Origin: Sulfurimonas sp.
GTDB taxonomy: Bacteria; Campylobacterota; Campylobacteria; Campylobacterales; Sulfurimonadaceae
Direction: 5' to 3'
NCBI RefSeq assembly: GCF_018698455.1
Contig: NZ_JABIOQ010000058.1
Location: forward strand, 1-36,864
Length of the DNA stretch: 36,864 nucleotides
Below are positions 1-7,353 of the stretch, piece by piece. The notes beneath the pieces are model-generated. The model worked only from the letters and a program-made list of their open reading frames with translations. It did no database searches and was not told the origin of the DNA. Position 1 is the stretch's first letter. Every line of letters begins with the position of its first letter. The translations under genes and the position numbers were made by a program.

Positions 1-426
1 AAAATCAAATCTAGCATTAAAAGTGACGAATACTAAAAAAGCATTCGGACACTTTACGCTAAAATACTGTTACAGAAAATATCTCTTCTTAAACTGTCCG
101 AACTCAAACGACATGGGTGTCCGGATACTCCGTTATATGCAGCTGTAATGGAGCAAGTACATGAAACAGCAAACAAAGAAGCAAATGTTTGTTGGTGTAT
201 AAGCTATAATAAATTAAGAACAAAAAATGATGTTGAAATACATACTTTTTTATTTTCTTAATTAAGTCTTATCTTTGATTGAATTGTATGTTGATCTTCC
301 AAGTTAAAGTTATTTATTGATTTAATTTATGCCTCATAAACTCTTATATTTGGAACAGATTTTAGTAACAGGAAGATTGTTTCAAATAGAGTTGAATTTT
401 GGAACATTATGAAGTAGTCAAATTGA
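1..426. other. Accessory DNA without an identifiable gene
   Basis: No gene is recognised here. An open frame on the plus strand runs from 37 to 261 between stop codons. It includes an ATG at 148 and encodes a short peptide with several Cys and Trp residues, but it matches no family I know and has no clear ribosome site. A perfect 8-bp inverted repeat, TTCGGACA at 44-51 and TGTCCGAA at 95-102, lies inside that frame. A related GTGTCCGGAT follows near 117. One copy of a 25-bp dispersed repeat lies at 333-357. The stretch is best read as debris next to the recombinase remnant that ends at 427. Confidence 0.4.
333..357 (+). repeat. 25-bp direct repeat, copy 1
   Basis: The core CTCATAAACTCTTATATTT is followed by GGAACA. 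It matches the sequence at 4636-4660 in 24 of 25 bases and in the same orientation. This copy sits about 70 bp beyond the stop of the serine-recombinase remnant. The two copies enclose the AbiE-like pair and the caspase operon, so they may be element ends or a duplicated target. They are too short to exclude a dispersed intergenic repeat. Confidence 0.6.
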
Positions 427-648
427 CTACTTCTTTTTAGCTACATCTTTAATAGCTCGATAGATTGTATTTCGAGCAACATGGAAGAATTTTTACAGCC
501 ATGCCACAGACTTTCCTTTTTCGTGTTCCTTATATATGACATTTTTCTCTTTGCTATTTAGAATAGCTCTTCTTCCAAATTGAACTCCTTTTTTCTTTGC
601 AGCTTCAATTCCTTCTCTAACTCTTTCATTGATGAGTAGTTGACTCCT
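427..648 (-). pseudogene. Serine recombinase (resolvase/invertase) C-terminal remnant
   Basis: The reverse strand encodes the end of a Hin/resolvase-type serine recombinase. It begins with the long-helix text NERVREGIEAAKKKGVQFGRR, of the type that precedes the DNA-binding domain. A helix-turn-helix follows, ending VARNTIYRAIKDVAKKK. Two TAA codons (649-654) close the frame upstream, so the catalytic Ser domain is absent. A further TAA at 493-495 interrupts the HTH domain. Such enzymes invert or resolve DNA segments for transposons, plasmids and phase-variable loci. This copy cannot be active, but it marks the region as former mobile DNA. The family call is strong; the parent element is unknown. 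Confidence 0.8.
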
Positions 649-743
649 TTATTATGAATAGATTCACTATAACATTTTGTAAATTAGTACTTATTTGCTA
701 TTTTAGTCCGAATATCGTATAATTATAAAAAAGGAGGATACTT

Positions 744-1136
744 ATGAAAACTAAAGATATATTTGATGTATTTGGTATTGCTCCATCTACATTGTCTGAC
801 TGGAGTAAAGAAGATAACAAAAAACATACTCTTGCTCAGTTGCTTAAAAATATGAGCATGGACGATGTTAAAGGTATCTTATCAAAGGAACTAAACTCTC
901 AATCAAAACCAGTAATGCTTTTATCAACAGTAAACTGTTCCATAGGGAATAAAAAAAAGCATTTTACACTTACTGGTTTAAAGAATCTGTTTTATAAAAA
1001 AGAACCTTTAGATGTGTATGATAAATATGCACTTAAAACTATAAAGAATGAAGCATTAGAAGAAGAGATAGTTGATTTTAGAAACTACTATAGAATATCT
1101 CCTAAGAGAGTTGAAACAGTATTGGCTTTATTATGA
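744..1136 (+). CDS. AbiEi-like antitoxin or HTH regulator of an AbiE-type pair
   Basis: This 130-residue protein begins with a helix-turn-helix-like stretch (residues 4-22, including FGIAPSTLSDWSK). A basic middle and a short acidic C-terminal part follow. It overlaps the next gene by 4 bases, and that gene is an AbiEii-type nucleotidyltransferase remnant. The arrangement is typical of bicistronic AbiE toxin-antitoxin loci, where the first protein neutralises the toxin and represses the operon. Translation is set by a strong AAAGGAGG site just before the ATG, and a TATAAT at 718-723 could be the -10 box. Sequence similarity to named AbiEi proteins was not evident by eye, so the antitoxin role rests mainly on position. 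Confidence 0.55.
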   Translation: MKTKDIFDVFGIAPSTLSDWSKEDNKKHTLAQLLKNMSMDDVKGILSKELNSQSKPVMLLSTVNCSIGNKKKHFTLTGLKNLFYKKEPLDVYDKYALKTIKNEALEEEIVDFRNYYRISPKRVETVLALL

Positions 1137-1679
1137 AAAATGTTGAATTTATAAAAGAGCATTACAGTGAACAGATACATGCTTTAAACAGTTTTATTGA
1201 AGATGCCTACAGCTTTTTACCAAATCAAGACCACTCAACAATCAGGTTTGGTGGTGGGACTGCATTAGCTATATACTATTTTCAACACAGGCTGAGTTTT
1301 GATATTGACTTATTTGTGACTGATGTACAAATATTAAACTACCTTAGTCCAAAGCACTGGATAGATGAAACAAATAAGTTTAATAATAGTAAGTACATTG
1401 ATCTATCAAACCACATAAGGGTATTGGAGAAAAAGAATAATATAAAAGTCGATGTGTTGGTCTCTCAAAATGCTTCATCTGACTATTTACTTGACAATTC
1501 AAAAGTTCTTTTTACCAGTGATGTTTATGTTGAGAGTATAGAAGATATTATTGGAGAACTTGGATAAAACAACTTTTGAAGAAGAGATAGAAATTGTAGC
1601 ACCTTTTGAGAATTATATAAATGACTCTAAAAATGCACCTGAGATTATAAAACAAGAATGTCAAAAAATATTAACTTAG
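1133..1679 (+). pseudogene. AbiEii-type nucleotidyltransferase toxin, internally deleted
   Basis: Residues 39-60 carry the nucleotidyltransferase signature of the AbiEii family: GGGTA, then HRLSFDIDLF with Asp57 and Asp59 as the expected metal-binding pair. The frame stops at 1567 after the family-typical ESIEDII. From 1560 another frame, starting LDKTTFEEEIEIVAPFENY, reads without interruption to a stop at 1679 and looks like the protein's C-terminus. The likely history is an internal deletion that joined the two parts out of frame and removed part of the C-terminal helical domain. AbiEii enzymes are reported to transfer nucleotides to RNA targets and block growth. The truncated 144-residue product keeps the catalytic motif, but its activity is doubtful. 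Confidence 0.7.
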
Positions 1680-1767
1680 ATGTATTGCTATTGAGTTTAC
1701 TTGTTCCAAAAAGAACAGTATGAGGAACGCTTCCGTTTAATCTATAACAACTTACAAAGCACTTCAT

Positions 1768-2005
1768 TTAATTTGTTTTATCAATAAGTTTTGATAAATA
1801 ATCATCCATACCAGCCTCTAAAACCTTTCTCTATCCCCTTTAAGTGAATTAGCAGAGATTGCTATAATTGAGGTATGTTCTAAGTTTTTTTCTATGGCAA
1901 GTATATTTTTTGTAGCTTCTATACCATTCATATTTGGCATATTTTCATCCATTAATATAACTATCCAAGTTAGCTATCTTGATATTTTCTTTTCGCTTGA
2001 GTTAG
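1768..2005 (-). pseudogene. Response-regulator receiver domain remnant
   Basis: The reverse strand reads VILMDENMPNMNGIEATKNI and then IIAISANSLKGDRERF. These are the phosphoacceptor loop and the following strand of a receiver domain of the type at the end of hybrid sensor kinases. After RERF the frame hits TAG. In the next frame the text continues EAGMDDYLSKLIDKTN to a TAA at 1768-1770, which fits loss of one T from a T run. A second frame slip precedes the phosphoacceptor region, where IKIANLD is in another frame. The rest of the parent kinase is absent. It lies just downstream of the caspase operon in the same orientation and looks like an unrelated fragment. Confidence 0.75.
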
Positions 2006-2032
2006 TTTATTATAAGGTTCTATAGAATATTG

Positions 2033-2992
2033 TTACTTCTTAATTTTAACTACATAAGAAGAAAAAACAATATTGTTGAGTTCTGCAATAAGCTTATGAA
2101 AATTAAAATTAGTTTTATCTAGTAGGTCATCACTTACACTTTCAAACTCATCTAAATCTATTGCCGTTTTACTGTATATTGCAATATAAAGCTCTTTAAT
2201 TGGTCCTTTGTAAGGATTTACTATTGTAAATGTATCTTCATCTTTTCCATTAGGATAGTTAAAAAAATTATCTGATTTACGGTTCGATAGTAAAACACCA
2301 ACTTTTCCATTATGCTCAACATAAAGAATAGAAATATAACCAGCATCTTTATTGTGTATCTTAAAATACATTTTATCGTTTTGCTTATACTCTCTTTTAT
2401 TAGCTTTGATAGAAATTGTGTTACTTTTTGTATTTGAAAATAGCTTATAAAAATTATCTTGAGAAATGGGCAAGAAAATATCTTTATATGATATCTGCCA
2501 TAGATTATCTTTTCTGATGATTTTATAGTTTAGATTTTTCTTTATCTCACTGTTTAAACTTTTAACAAGAGGAGTGTTCTTTAAATATTGATTTTGTTTT
2601 TCATTTTGCAACTTTTTTGGTAAAAGTTTTTTAAATTTTTTCTCTAATGGGGAGTTGTCATATTTTACAGCAACATACCATTTTCCATCTGTTTTAACAG
2701 ACTTAAGAACCTTAACCCCACTTAACACTGCACTAGCTTCTGATTTGATTTTACTTGAAGAATTACTATTTATTTCTCCATTTACATCTGAATCTGAAAT
2801 ACTCAAAGTTGACTGGATTTTGACAGATATAAACTCTACTATACTAGTAGTAGCTTTTTGTTTTGCTTTTACTAGTTCTTTATCTATTCCATAACCGATA
2901 AGTTCATTTCTATTAGTTGGTTCTAAATTGTAGAACCAACTAGGATTAGCAAAGGACAGGATAGGTAGAAAGATAAATAAAACTATTTTCAT
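2033..2992 (-). CDS. Exported LPP20/DUF4384-like protein of the caspase operon
   Basis: I place the start at the ATG at 2992, one base after the caspase stop, because MKIVLFIFLPILSFA is a clean signal peptide. The ATG at 3049 would prepend a charged 19-residue tail. The mature protein of about 300 residues starts NPSWFYNLEP and continues with ELIGYGIDKELVKAKQKATT, the pattern of the LPP20 lipoprotein domain, although no lipidation Cys is present. From about residue 205 to 300 a beta-rich segment (KREYKQNDKMYFKIHNKDAGY, then GKVGVLLSN) resembles DUF4384, a domain often found with caspase-like peptidases. It probably acts in the periplasm or at the outer membrane with the two upstream lipoproteins. 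The domain calls are by eye. Confidence 0.65.
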   Translation of the reverse strand: MKIVLFIFLPILSFANPSWFYNLEPTNRNELIGYGIDKELVKAKQKATTSIVEFISVKIQSTLSISDSDVNGEINSNSSSKIKSEASAVLSGVKVLKSVKTDGKWYVAVKYDNSPLEKKFKKLLPKKLQNEKQNQYLKNTPLVKSLNSEIKKNLNYKIIRKDNLWQISYKDIFLPISQDNFYKLFSNTKSNTISIKANKREYKQNDKMYFKIHNKDAGYISILYVEHNGKVGVLLSNRKSDNFFNYPNGKDEDTFTIVNPYKGPIKELYIAIYSKTAIDLDEFESVSDDLLDKTNFNFHKLIAELNNIVFSSYVVKIKK

Positions 2993-2993
2993 A

Positions 2994-3932
2994 TTAATAA
3001 AGCTTTTGTTCTTTGTTTCCATAAATCTGAGGAACTTGTTTATATCCAAGACCTTTCATCAGGGAAGCTCTTCTTACTCTGCTTTTAATCTGTGGATAAA
3101 TTTTATGGAGATTAGTCTTACCATTTGCCAACTCTTTAATAAGAAAGTAAGTAAACATTCTTTGCTTTTTAGTTTCATAATCATTTGCAAAGTCTGTCGA
3201 TTTCCCTGCCGTAAAAACTGTAAGTTTATTTCCAGTTATAACTGTTTTATTTGTTCTTAAAACTGGAGCTACACCTTTATAGAGTAAACTTCCTTTATCA
3301 TCTTTTCCACTAAAACAACTATCCATAAATACAAATACTTTTTTAGCATTTGATTTTGAAAGTTTTGCATAGATTCTATCTAGTTGTAAGTTTGGTTCTA
3401 AATGAATTGCATCAGCACTCATATCATTTGGAAGCATATATGTATTTCCATCTTTACCTGGAACACCATGTCCTGCAAAGTAAACATAAATATTTCCATT
3501 TCTATCTGAGAGTTCTTTTATTAATTCTATTTTTGCTTTTATCTGTCCTGAAGTAGCTTCATTATTAAGTAAGGTAATGATGTTTTCTTTTGGTACACCT
3601 AATGTTTTATTAGCTAACTCTTCAAATGCTAATGCTGATAAGTCAGCGTACTCAACAGATGTATTTTCTTTATAAGAGTTTATACCTATAACTAAAGCAA
3701 AAGAGTTAAAATTTTCTTTGTAAGCTCTTGAAAATCTATATTCTTTCATTGAGTTATACTCTTTTTTAAGCTCTTCTTTTGAGTTAATAGTATTACCAAC
3801 TCTTACTATCTTTTCTTTATAAATAACTTTTATATTTTGTTTTGCTGGAGTATATGCATTAAGCTTTGGCTTAAGAGTACAACCAGAAAATGTAACTAGA
3901 ACAATAAAAATACCTAAAATAACACTCTTCAT
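2994..3932 (-). CDS. Caspase-like (C14 clan) lipoprotein peptidase
   Basis: This 312-residue protein starts with a lipoprotein signal (MKSVILGIFIVLVTFSGC, lipidated Cys18, no Asp at +2, so outer-membrane sorting is likely). A caspase-fold domain follows from about residue 75. FALVIGINSY forms the first strand, YVYFAGHG carries His155, and VFVFMDSCFSG carries Cys206. The dyad is therefore complete. Asp204 before SerCys is typical of metacaspase or paracaspase-like enzymes that prefer basic P1 residues; that specificity is inference. The C-terminus (RMFTYFLIKELANGKTNL) fits the fold's last helix. A surface-anchored caspase homologue between an orphan lipoprotein and an LPP20/DUF4384 protein suggests envelope proteolysis or signalling. 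The substrate is unknown. Confidence 0.85.
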   Translation of the reverse strand: MKSVILGIFIVLVTFSGCTLKPKLNAYTPAKQNIKVIYKEKIVRVGNTINSKEELKKEYNSMKEYRFSRAYKENFNSFALVIGINSYKENTSVEYADLSALAFEELANKTLGVPKENIITLLNNEATSGQIKAKIELIKELSDRNGNIYVYFAGHGVPGKDGNTYMLPNDMSADAIHLEPNLQLDRIYAKLSKSNAKKVFVFMDSCFSGKDDKGSLLYKGVAPVLRTNKTVITGNKLTVFTAGKSTDFANDYETKKQRMFTYFLIKELANGKTNLHKIYPQIKSRVRRASLMKGLGYKQVPQIYGNKEQKLY

Positions 3933-3936
3933 TTTA

Positions 3937-4443
3937 TTAATCTTCTTTTAGTTTTTGTAATTCTTCGTAACTTACTGGTGAGAATGGTGTTTTTCCAATC
4001 CAGAAACATTTAATATTAAACATAAATTCATCATCACTTAAACCAAAATTGAATGGTGCAAGTACACCAAGTTGTTCTTCACCGCGATCATATACGAAAG
4101 TGCCATCTGGAAAAACTAAATAACCAAAATCTCTACCCTGTAATTCTTTGTGTTTTAAAAGAATAGCTCTTTCATCAACAAGACCACCTTCAATTTCACC
4201 AAAAGATGAAACCTTTATATTTGCTGGAAGTTTATATCCCTTTATTAAGTCACCCTTATTGACTATAAACTTATGGGCACCTCCAACAAATCCATTTTGA
4301 CAATGAAAACTTTGATTTGCTTTCATCAAGACCTTATGATTGTTGATGCTATTAATATCCAAAGTATCAACATTATGTTTGAATGAACAGCCTGTAAAAA
4401 ATAAGCCCGACAACATAAATAGTATAAATATAAGTTTTTTCAT
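3937..4443 (-). CDS. Orphan lipoprotein, first gene of the caspase operon
   Basis: The 168-residue protein begins MKKLIFILFMLSGLFFTGC, a standard lipobox with Cys19 and Ser at +2. The rest is a compact mixed domain with no family I recognise. A GGAHKFIVNKGD segment lies near residues 54-65, an FPDGTFVYDRGEE segment near 111-123, and two further Cys (His-Cys near 49 and IKCFW near 149) could form a disulfide. It ends four bases before the caspase gene and is preceded by AAGGAA. It may be a partner, inhibitor or substrate of the caspase. That is inferred only from operon structure. Confidence 0.7.
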   Translation of the reverse strand: MKKLIFILFMLSGLFFTGCSFKHNVDTLDINSINNHKVLMKANQSFHCQNGFVGGAHKFIVNKGDLIKGYKLPANIKVSSFGEIEGGLVDERAILLKHKELQGRDFGYLVFPDGTFVYDRGEEQLGVLAPFNFGLSDDEFMFNIKCFWIGKTPFSPVSYEELQKLKED

Positions 4444-4494
4444 GTAACTATTCCTTTTTTAAAAATCAATTTAAGACTACAAATCTTATGAAAA

Positions 4495-4536
4495 ATTATA
4501 TATAAATATTCTTAATCTATTGTTACTTGATAACAA
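4495..4536 (-). promoter_or_regulatory. Candidate promoter and dyad for the caspase operon
   Basis: On the minus strand a TATAAT (4495-4500) lies about 50 bases before the lipoprotein start. Just upstream is a perfect 6-bp inverted repeat, TTGTTA at 4520-4525 and TAACAA at 4531-4536, with a 5-base gap. It overlaps where a -35 box would be. It could be an operator. The region is very A/T-rich, so chance matches are possible. Confidence 0.35.
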
Positions 4537-4635
4537 AATACACATATGATTAGGCCTTATTTTTTAAAGTGACTATTTCAGAGCTTTTTAGTTTATTTAG
4601 ATTCTCTAGTATACAAAGCTACATTAAACTTAAAG

Positions 4636-4660
4636 CTCATAAACTCTTATATTTAGAACA
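4636..4660 (+). repeat. 25-bp direct repeat, copy 2
   Basis: CTCATAAACTCTTATATTT followed by AGAACA matches 333-357 with one mismatch. It lies upstream of the caspase operon. Several GTTCC/GGAAC boxes follow within 100 bp: GTGTTCC near 4684, and GTTCCA paired with TGGAAC between about 4719 and 4750. Similar TGGAAC text is also seen near 352 and 401. The shared boxes suggest both ends derive from one element or recombination site. Confidence 0.6.
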
Positions 4661-4732
4661 ATAAGCACTCATATTACTTTACCGTGTTCCACAAAGTGTT
4701 CAAAAAGTAAAAACTGCAAAGTTCCAGAATCC

Positions 4733-4991
4733 TTAAGGGGTTATGGAACAAAAAAAGCGAGCTTCTAGGGCGGATGCAGTAAGTTCTTCAATCAGTGGAG
4801 CAAGTACTTCATCTTTAGAATTTAATATTCTATCTGTTTGATACAATGTTCTGAACACTTCCTTAAAAGTTACTCTCAAACTCATTGAGCATTTCCATAC
4901 TTTGAAGTACAAAACTACCGACACTATCTTTTTCGAATTTGTACTTCGATTCAAAGACATCTACTGCACCGACTTTACGGTTATTTATTTG
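4733..4991 (-). pseudogene. Unidentified frameshifted gene remnant
   Basis: Two reverse-strand frames look like consecutive parts of one helical protein. The first runs from about 4991 to a stop at 4863-4865 and reads VDVFESKYKFEKDSVGSF and then LQSMEMLNEFESNF. The second, one frame over, continues KEVFRTLYQTDRILNSKDEV and then LAPLIEELTASALEA before an unrelated-looking tail to 4733. A single-base shift near 4865 would join them. No family was recognised. An IS256-type transposase N-terminus was considered for the second part but the first part does not support it. A TAA closes the frame upstream at 4992-4994, so the N-terminus is also missing. Confidence 0.35.
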
Positions 4992-5081
4992 TTAAAGTCA
5001 ACCGCTAGACTCCAATGAGAACAATAAGTTTCATTATATTTTCTATTTTTGATACAATATATAAAATATACAAGGCTTTTA

Positions 5082-5260
5082 ATGAACTAAAATTTTGAAG
5101 GGGATCCAACAAAAGCGAAAAGTAATTTATCTAAGCATAAAATTAGTTTTGAAGATGCAAGTTCAATTTTTAAAGACAAAAAATCAATTTCACTTTTTGA
5201 TGAAAGTCATAGTGAAGATGAAGAACGGAAGATGAAATAAAATTTTATAATAAAGGATAA
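5082..5260 (+). pseudogene. brnT: BrnT toxin, degraded
   Basis: The remnant starts ATG AAC TAA, with a nonsense codon at position 3. It then reads NFEGDPTKAKSNLSKHKISF, the conserved BrnT N-terminus (a Trp before Asp is expected where Gly stands), and continues EDASSIFKDKKSISLFDES and HSEDEER. It then jumps to another frame whose end, EDEIKFYNKG then stop at 5258-5260, matches a BrnT C-terminus. The middle of the roughly 90-residue RelE-fold RNase is missing. The lesions are therefore a nonsense mutation, a Trp loss and an internal frame-shifting deletion. The antitoxin gene follows immediately. Confidence 0.85.
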
Positions 5261-5264
5261 ACAG

Positions 5265-5474
5265 ATGCAAAAAGAATATGATTTTTCAAAAGGCACAAGA
5301 GGAAAATTTTATAAAGAAAATGCTAATTTTCACTTACCAATATATTTAGATTCAGAACTTGAAGACTTTATAAACAAAATTGCTAACGAGAAAAATATAA
5401 CTGTGACTCAAGTTGTAAACAACTTACTCTTTAAAGATAAAGAACTCATCGAACTAGCAAGAGCTGAAATCTAA
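5265..5474 (+). CDS. brnA: BrnA-type antitoxin, now orphan
   Basis: The 69-residue protein opens MQKEYDFSKGTRGKFYKENA and continues with an LPIYLD strand. The helical segment that follows fits the ribbon-helix-helix BrnA family, which neutralises BrnT and represses the brnTA promoter. An AAGG ribosome site lies in the end of the brnT remnant, as expected for the coupled pair. The toxin is destroyed, so the protein has no cognate partner here. It may persist as a DNA-binding protein. A short open frame after the stop (NFDTLDEMISDKRIDSLEL, ending near 5535) may be debris of another small gene. Confidence 0.8.
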   Translation: MQKEYDFSKGTRGKFYKENANFHLPIYLDSELEDFINKIANEKNITVTQVVNNLLFKDKELIELARAEI

Positions 5475-5562
5475 CAAACTTTGATACTTTAGATGAAATG
5501 ATTTCAGATAAAAGAATTGATTCCCTAGAACTGTAATTAGGTGTTACTAAAGGATTACCACT

Positions 5563-6216
5563 ATGAATATACTTCTTATGGAAGATGATGCAGTTTTATC
5601 AGATATATTACTTGACTACCTTAGGGAGTCTTGGAGTGTTGATTATGCTTTTAATTCTGCTGAAGTGTTTAAGCATTTAGAATCTAAAAAATATGACCTT
5701 TTCGTTTTTGACATTAATGTTACTGGGAAAAATGGACTAGAATTATTAGAGGAACTTCGCCAGTTCCATGATAAAACCCCTACTATTTTCATCACAGCCT
5801 ACACTGATACTCAGTATCTTAAACATGCTTTTGACTTAGGAGCACATGACTATATAAAAAAACCTTTTGAGCTCGAAGAACTTGGTATACGTATACAAAA
5901 CATACAAAAAAAATTTAATATTAAGACAGACAAAAATATCGAGATAACTTCAGAAATAATCTTTTCTCCTACAAAAAAAGAAATTATAACAAATAACAAA
6001 AAAACATCTCTAGGTTCAAAAGACACTATGCTACTTTCATACTTTCTTAATAATCCTAGTAGACTTATCTCTTCGGATGAGCTTATTCAAAATATTTGGG
6101 ATTTTGACTCTATTCCAAGTGATGCAACACTTCGTTCACACATACGAACACTAAGAGAACTTATAGGAAAAGAGAAGATCAAAACTATTAGGGGAGAAGG
6201 ATACCTTTATGAATAA
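5563..6216 (+). CDS. OmpR-family response regulator
   Basis: The 217-residue protein has a receiver domain (residues 1-120) with acidic pair Glu7-Asp8-Asp9, phosphoacceptor Asp50 in LFVFDINV, Thr in FITAYT and Lys in IKKPF. A winged-helix DNA-binding domain follows at about 128-217 (SDATLRSHIRTLRELIGKE, ending IRGEGYLYE). It overlaps the kinase gene downstream by 8 bases, so the two form a two-component system. The stimulus and target genes cannot be read from the sequence. It begins just after the accessory region and looks intact. Confidence 0.92.
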   Translation: MNILLMEDDAVLSDILLDYLRESWSVDYAFNSAEVFKHLESKKYDLFVFDINVTGKNGLELLEELRQFHDKTPTIFITAYTDTQYLKHAFDLGAHDYIKKPFELEELGIRIQNIQKKFNIKTDKNIEITSEIIFSPTKKEIITNNKKTSLGSKDTMLLSYFLNNPSRLISSDELIQNIWDFDSIPSDATLRSHIRTLRELIGKEKIKTIRGEGYLYE

Positions 6217-7348
6217 GATTACAAAAAGATCTTTCTACTCATTTTTATCACTCTATCTTATCTCTTCTTTTATTTTCTTAGCAACTGCTGTTTACTGGTT
6301 TTTCAGTTCTCAACTTGCTATGGAAATGAACAACAATTTTTACAAGATGAATCATATAGCAGACAGTGTAAGTTCAAAAATAATTCATGCGCATATGAGT
6401 GCAGAGCATTATGAACTTCAAAAATTTCCAAATGCAAGGGTCGCATTACTAAGTAAAGACAAAAAACTTCTTTTTGGAGGGGTTAACAAAAACATAGACT
6501 TTTCACGAGAATTTTACAATGCAAACAATACATTCACACTCATTTCCAAGAGAGCATCTGGACACCTTGATGTCGAGTATATAGTTGTACGGAGTAGTGA
6601 GTGTAATGAAAATATTGTAATCTTAAAAAACAAGATAGCCTATGTAGTTATTATCACTGCGTTTGTTATCATTGTTATCGCTGTCTTTTTGTCCTATATG
6701 TTTTTAAAACCATTGCGAGATAAAATGCAAGAGATAGAAGACTTTGTTAAAGACACAACTCATGAGCTTAACACTCCTATTACAGCTCTTATGATGAGCC
6801 TTTCAAGACTAAAAAGTAAAAAGACCTATGATGAAAAGATTTTTAATAACATCTCCATTAGTACAAAACAACTTTATGATATATATTCATCTTTAAGTTA
6901 CATAAGTTTTGATAACTCAGCAGAACCCGCCGAAGATATAATGTTTAACGATGTTGTCAATAACTGTATCTCTTACCATGGAGAACTTTTAGCTAAAAAA
7001 AATATCTCTGTTATAAAATCTATAGATGAGTGCCAGATAAACATAGCATCTTCAAAAGCAAAAATGCTTATAAATAATCTTCTCAACAACAGTATAAAGT
7101 ACTCAACTCCAAATACAACTATTAGAATTATAACGACCGCTAATTCTCTCTGTATACAAGATGAGGGTATAGGAATTTCTAAAAAGAAACAAGAGGAAAT
7201 TTTCAAGAGGTTTGTTCGGGCTTCCTCTTATGCAGGTGGATTTGGAGTTGGTTTAAGCATCGTCGATAGTATAGTAAAAGAGTATAACTATAAACTTTCT
7301 CTTGTCTCAAATGAGGGGGAAGGTACTACTATTACAATTACTTTCTAA
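6209..7348 (+). CDS. Sensor histidine kinase
   Basis: This 379-residue inner-membrane kinase has two transmembrane segments (about 8-32 and 145-170) flanking a small periplasmic domain of roughly 110 residues. There is no clear HAMP domain. His185 lies in the H-box VKDTTHELNTPITAL. The N-box is LINNLLNNSIKYS, the G1 box is DEGIGI, and the G2 box is GGFGVGLSIVDSIV. All catalytic motifs are present. It should phosphorylate the regulator encoded upstream. The gene ends five bases from the convergent stop of the GspS-like gene. Confidence 0.92.
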   Translation: MNKITKRSFYSFLSLYLISSFIFLATAVYWFFSSQLAMEMNNNFYKMNHIADSVSSKIIHAHMSAEHYELQKFPNARVALLSKDKKLLFGGVNKNIDFSREFYNANNTFTLISKRASGHLDVEYIVVRSSECNENIVILKNKIAYVVIITAFVIIVIAVFLSYMFLKPLRDKMQEIEDFVKDTTHELNTPITALMMSLSRLKSKKTYDEKIFNNISISTKQLYDIYSSLSYISFDNSAEPAEDIMFNDVVNNCISYHGELLAKKNISVIKSIDECQINIASSKAKMLINNLLNNSIKYSTPNTTIRIITTANSLCIQDEGIGISKKKQEEIFKRFVRASSYAGGFGVGLSIVDSIVKEYNYKLSLVSNEGEGTTITITF

Positions 7349-7353
7349 ATAAT

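Noticed and set aside
2993-3049. Upstream start for the LPP20/DUF4384 gene
   Set aside because: The longer start places a charged stretch before a clear signal peptide and overlaps the caspase gene by 56 bases; the ATG at 2992 fits better.
4733-4960. IS256-type transposase N-terminus suggested by the LAPLIEELTASALEA text
   Set aside because: The adjoining frame does not resemble an IS256 transposase and no catalytic residues or terminal repeats are visible, so the match is limited to a short helical segment.
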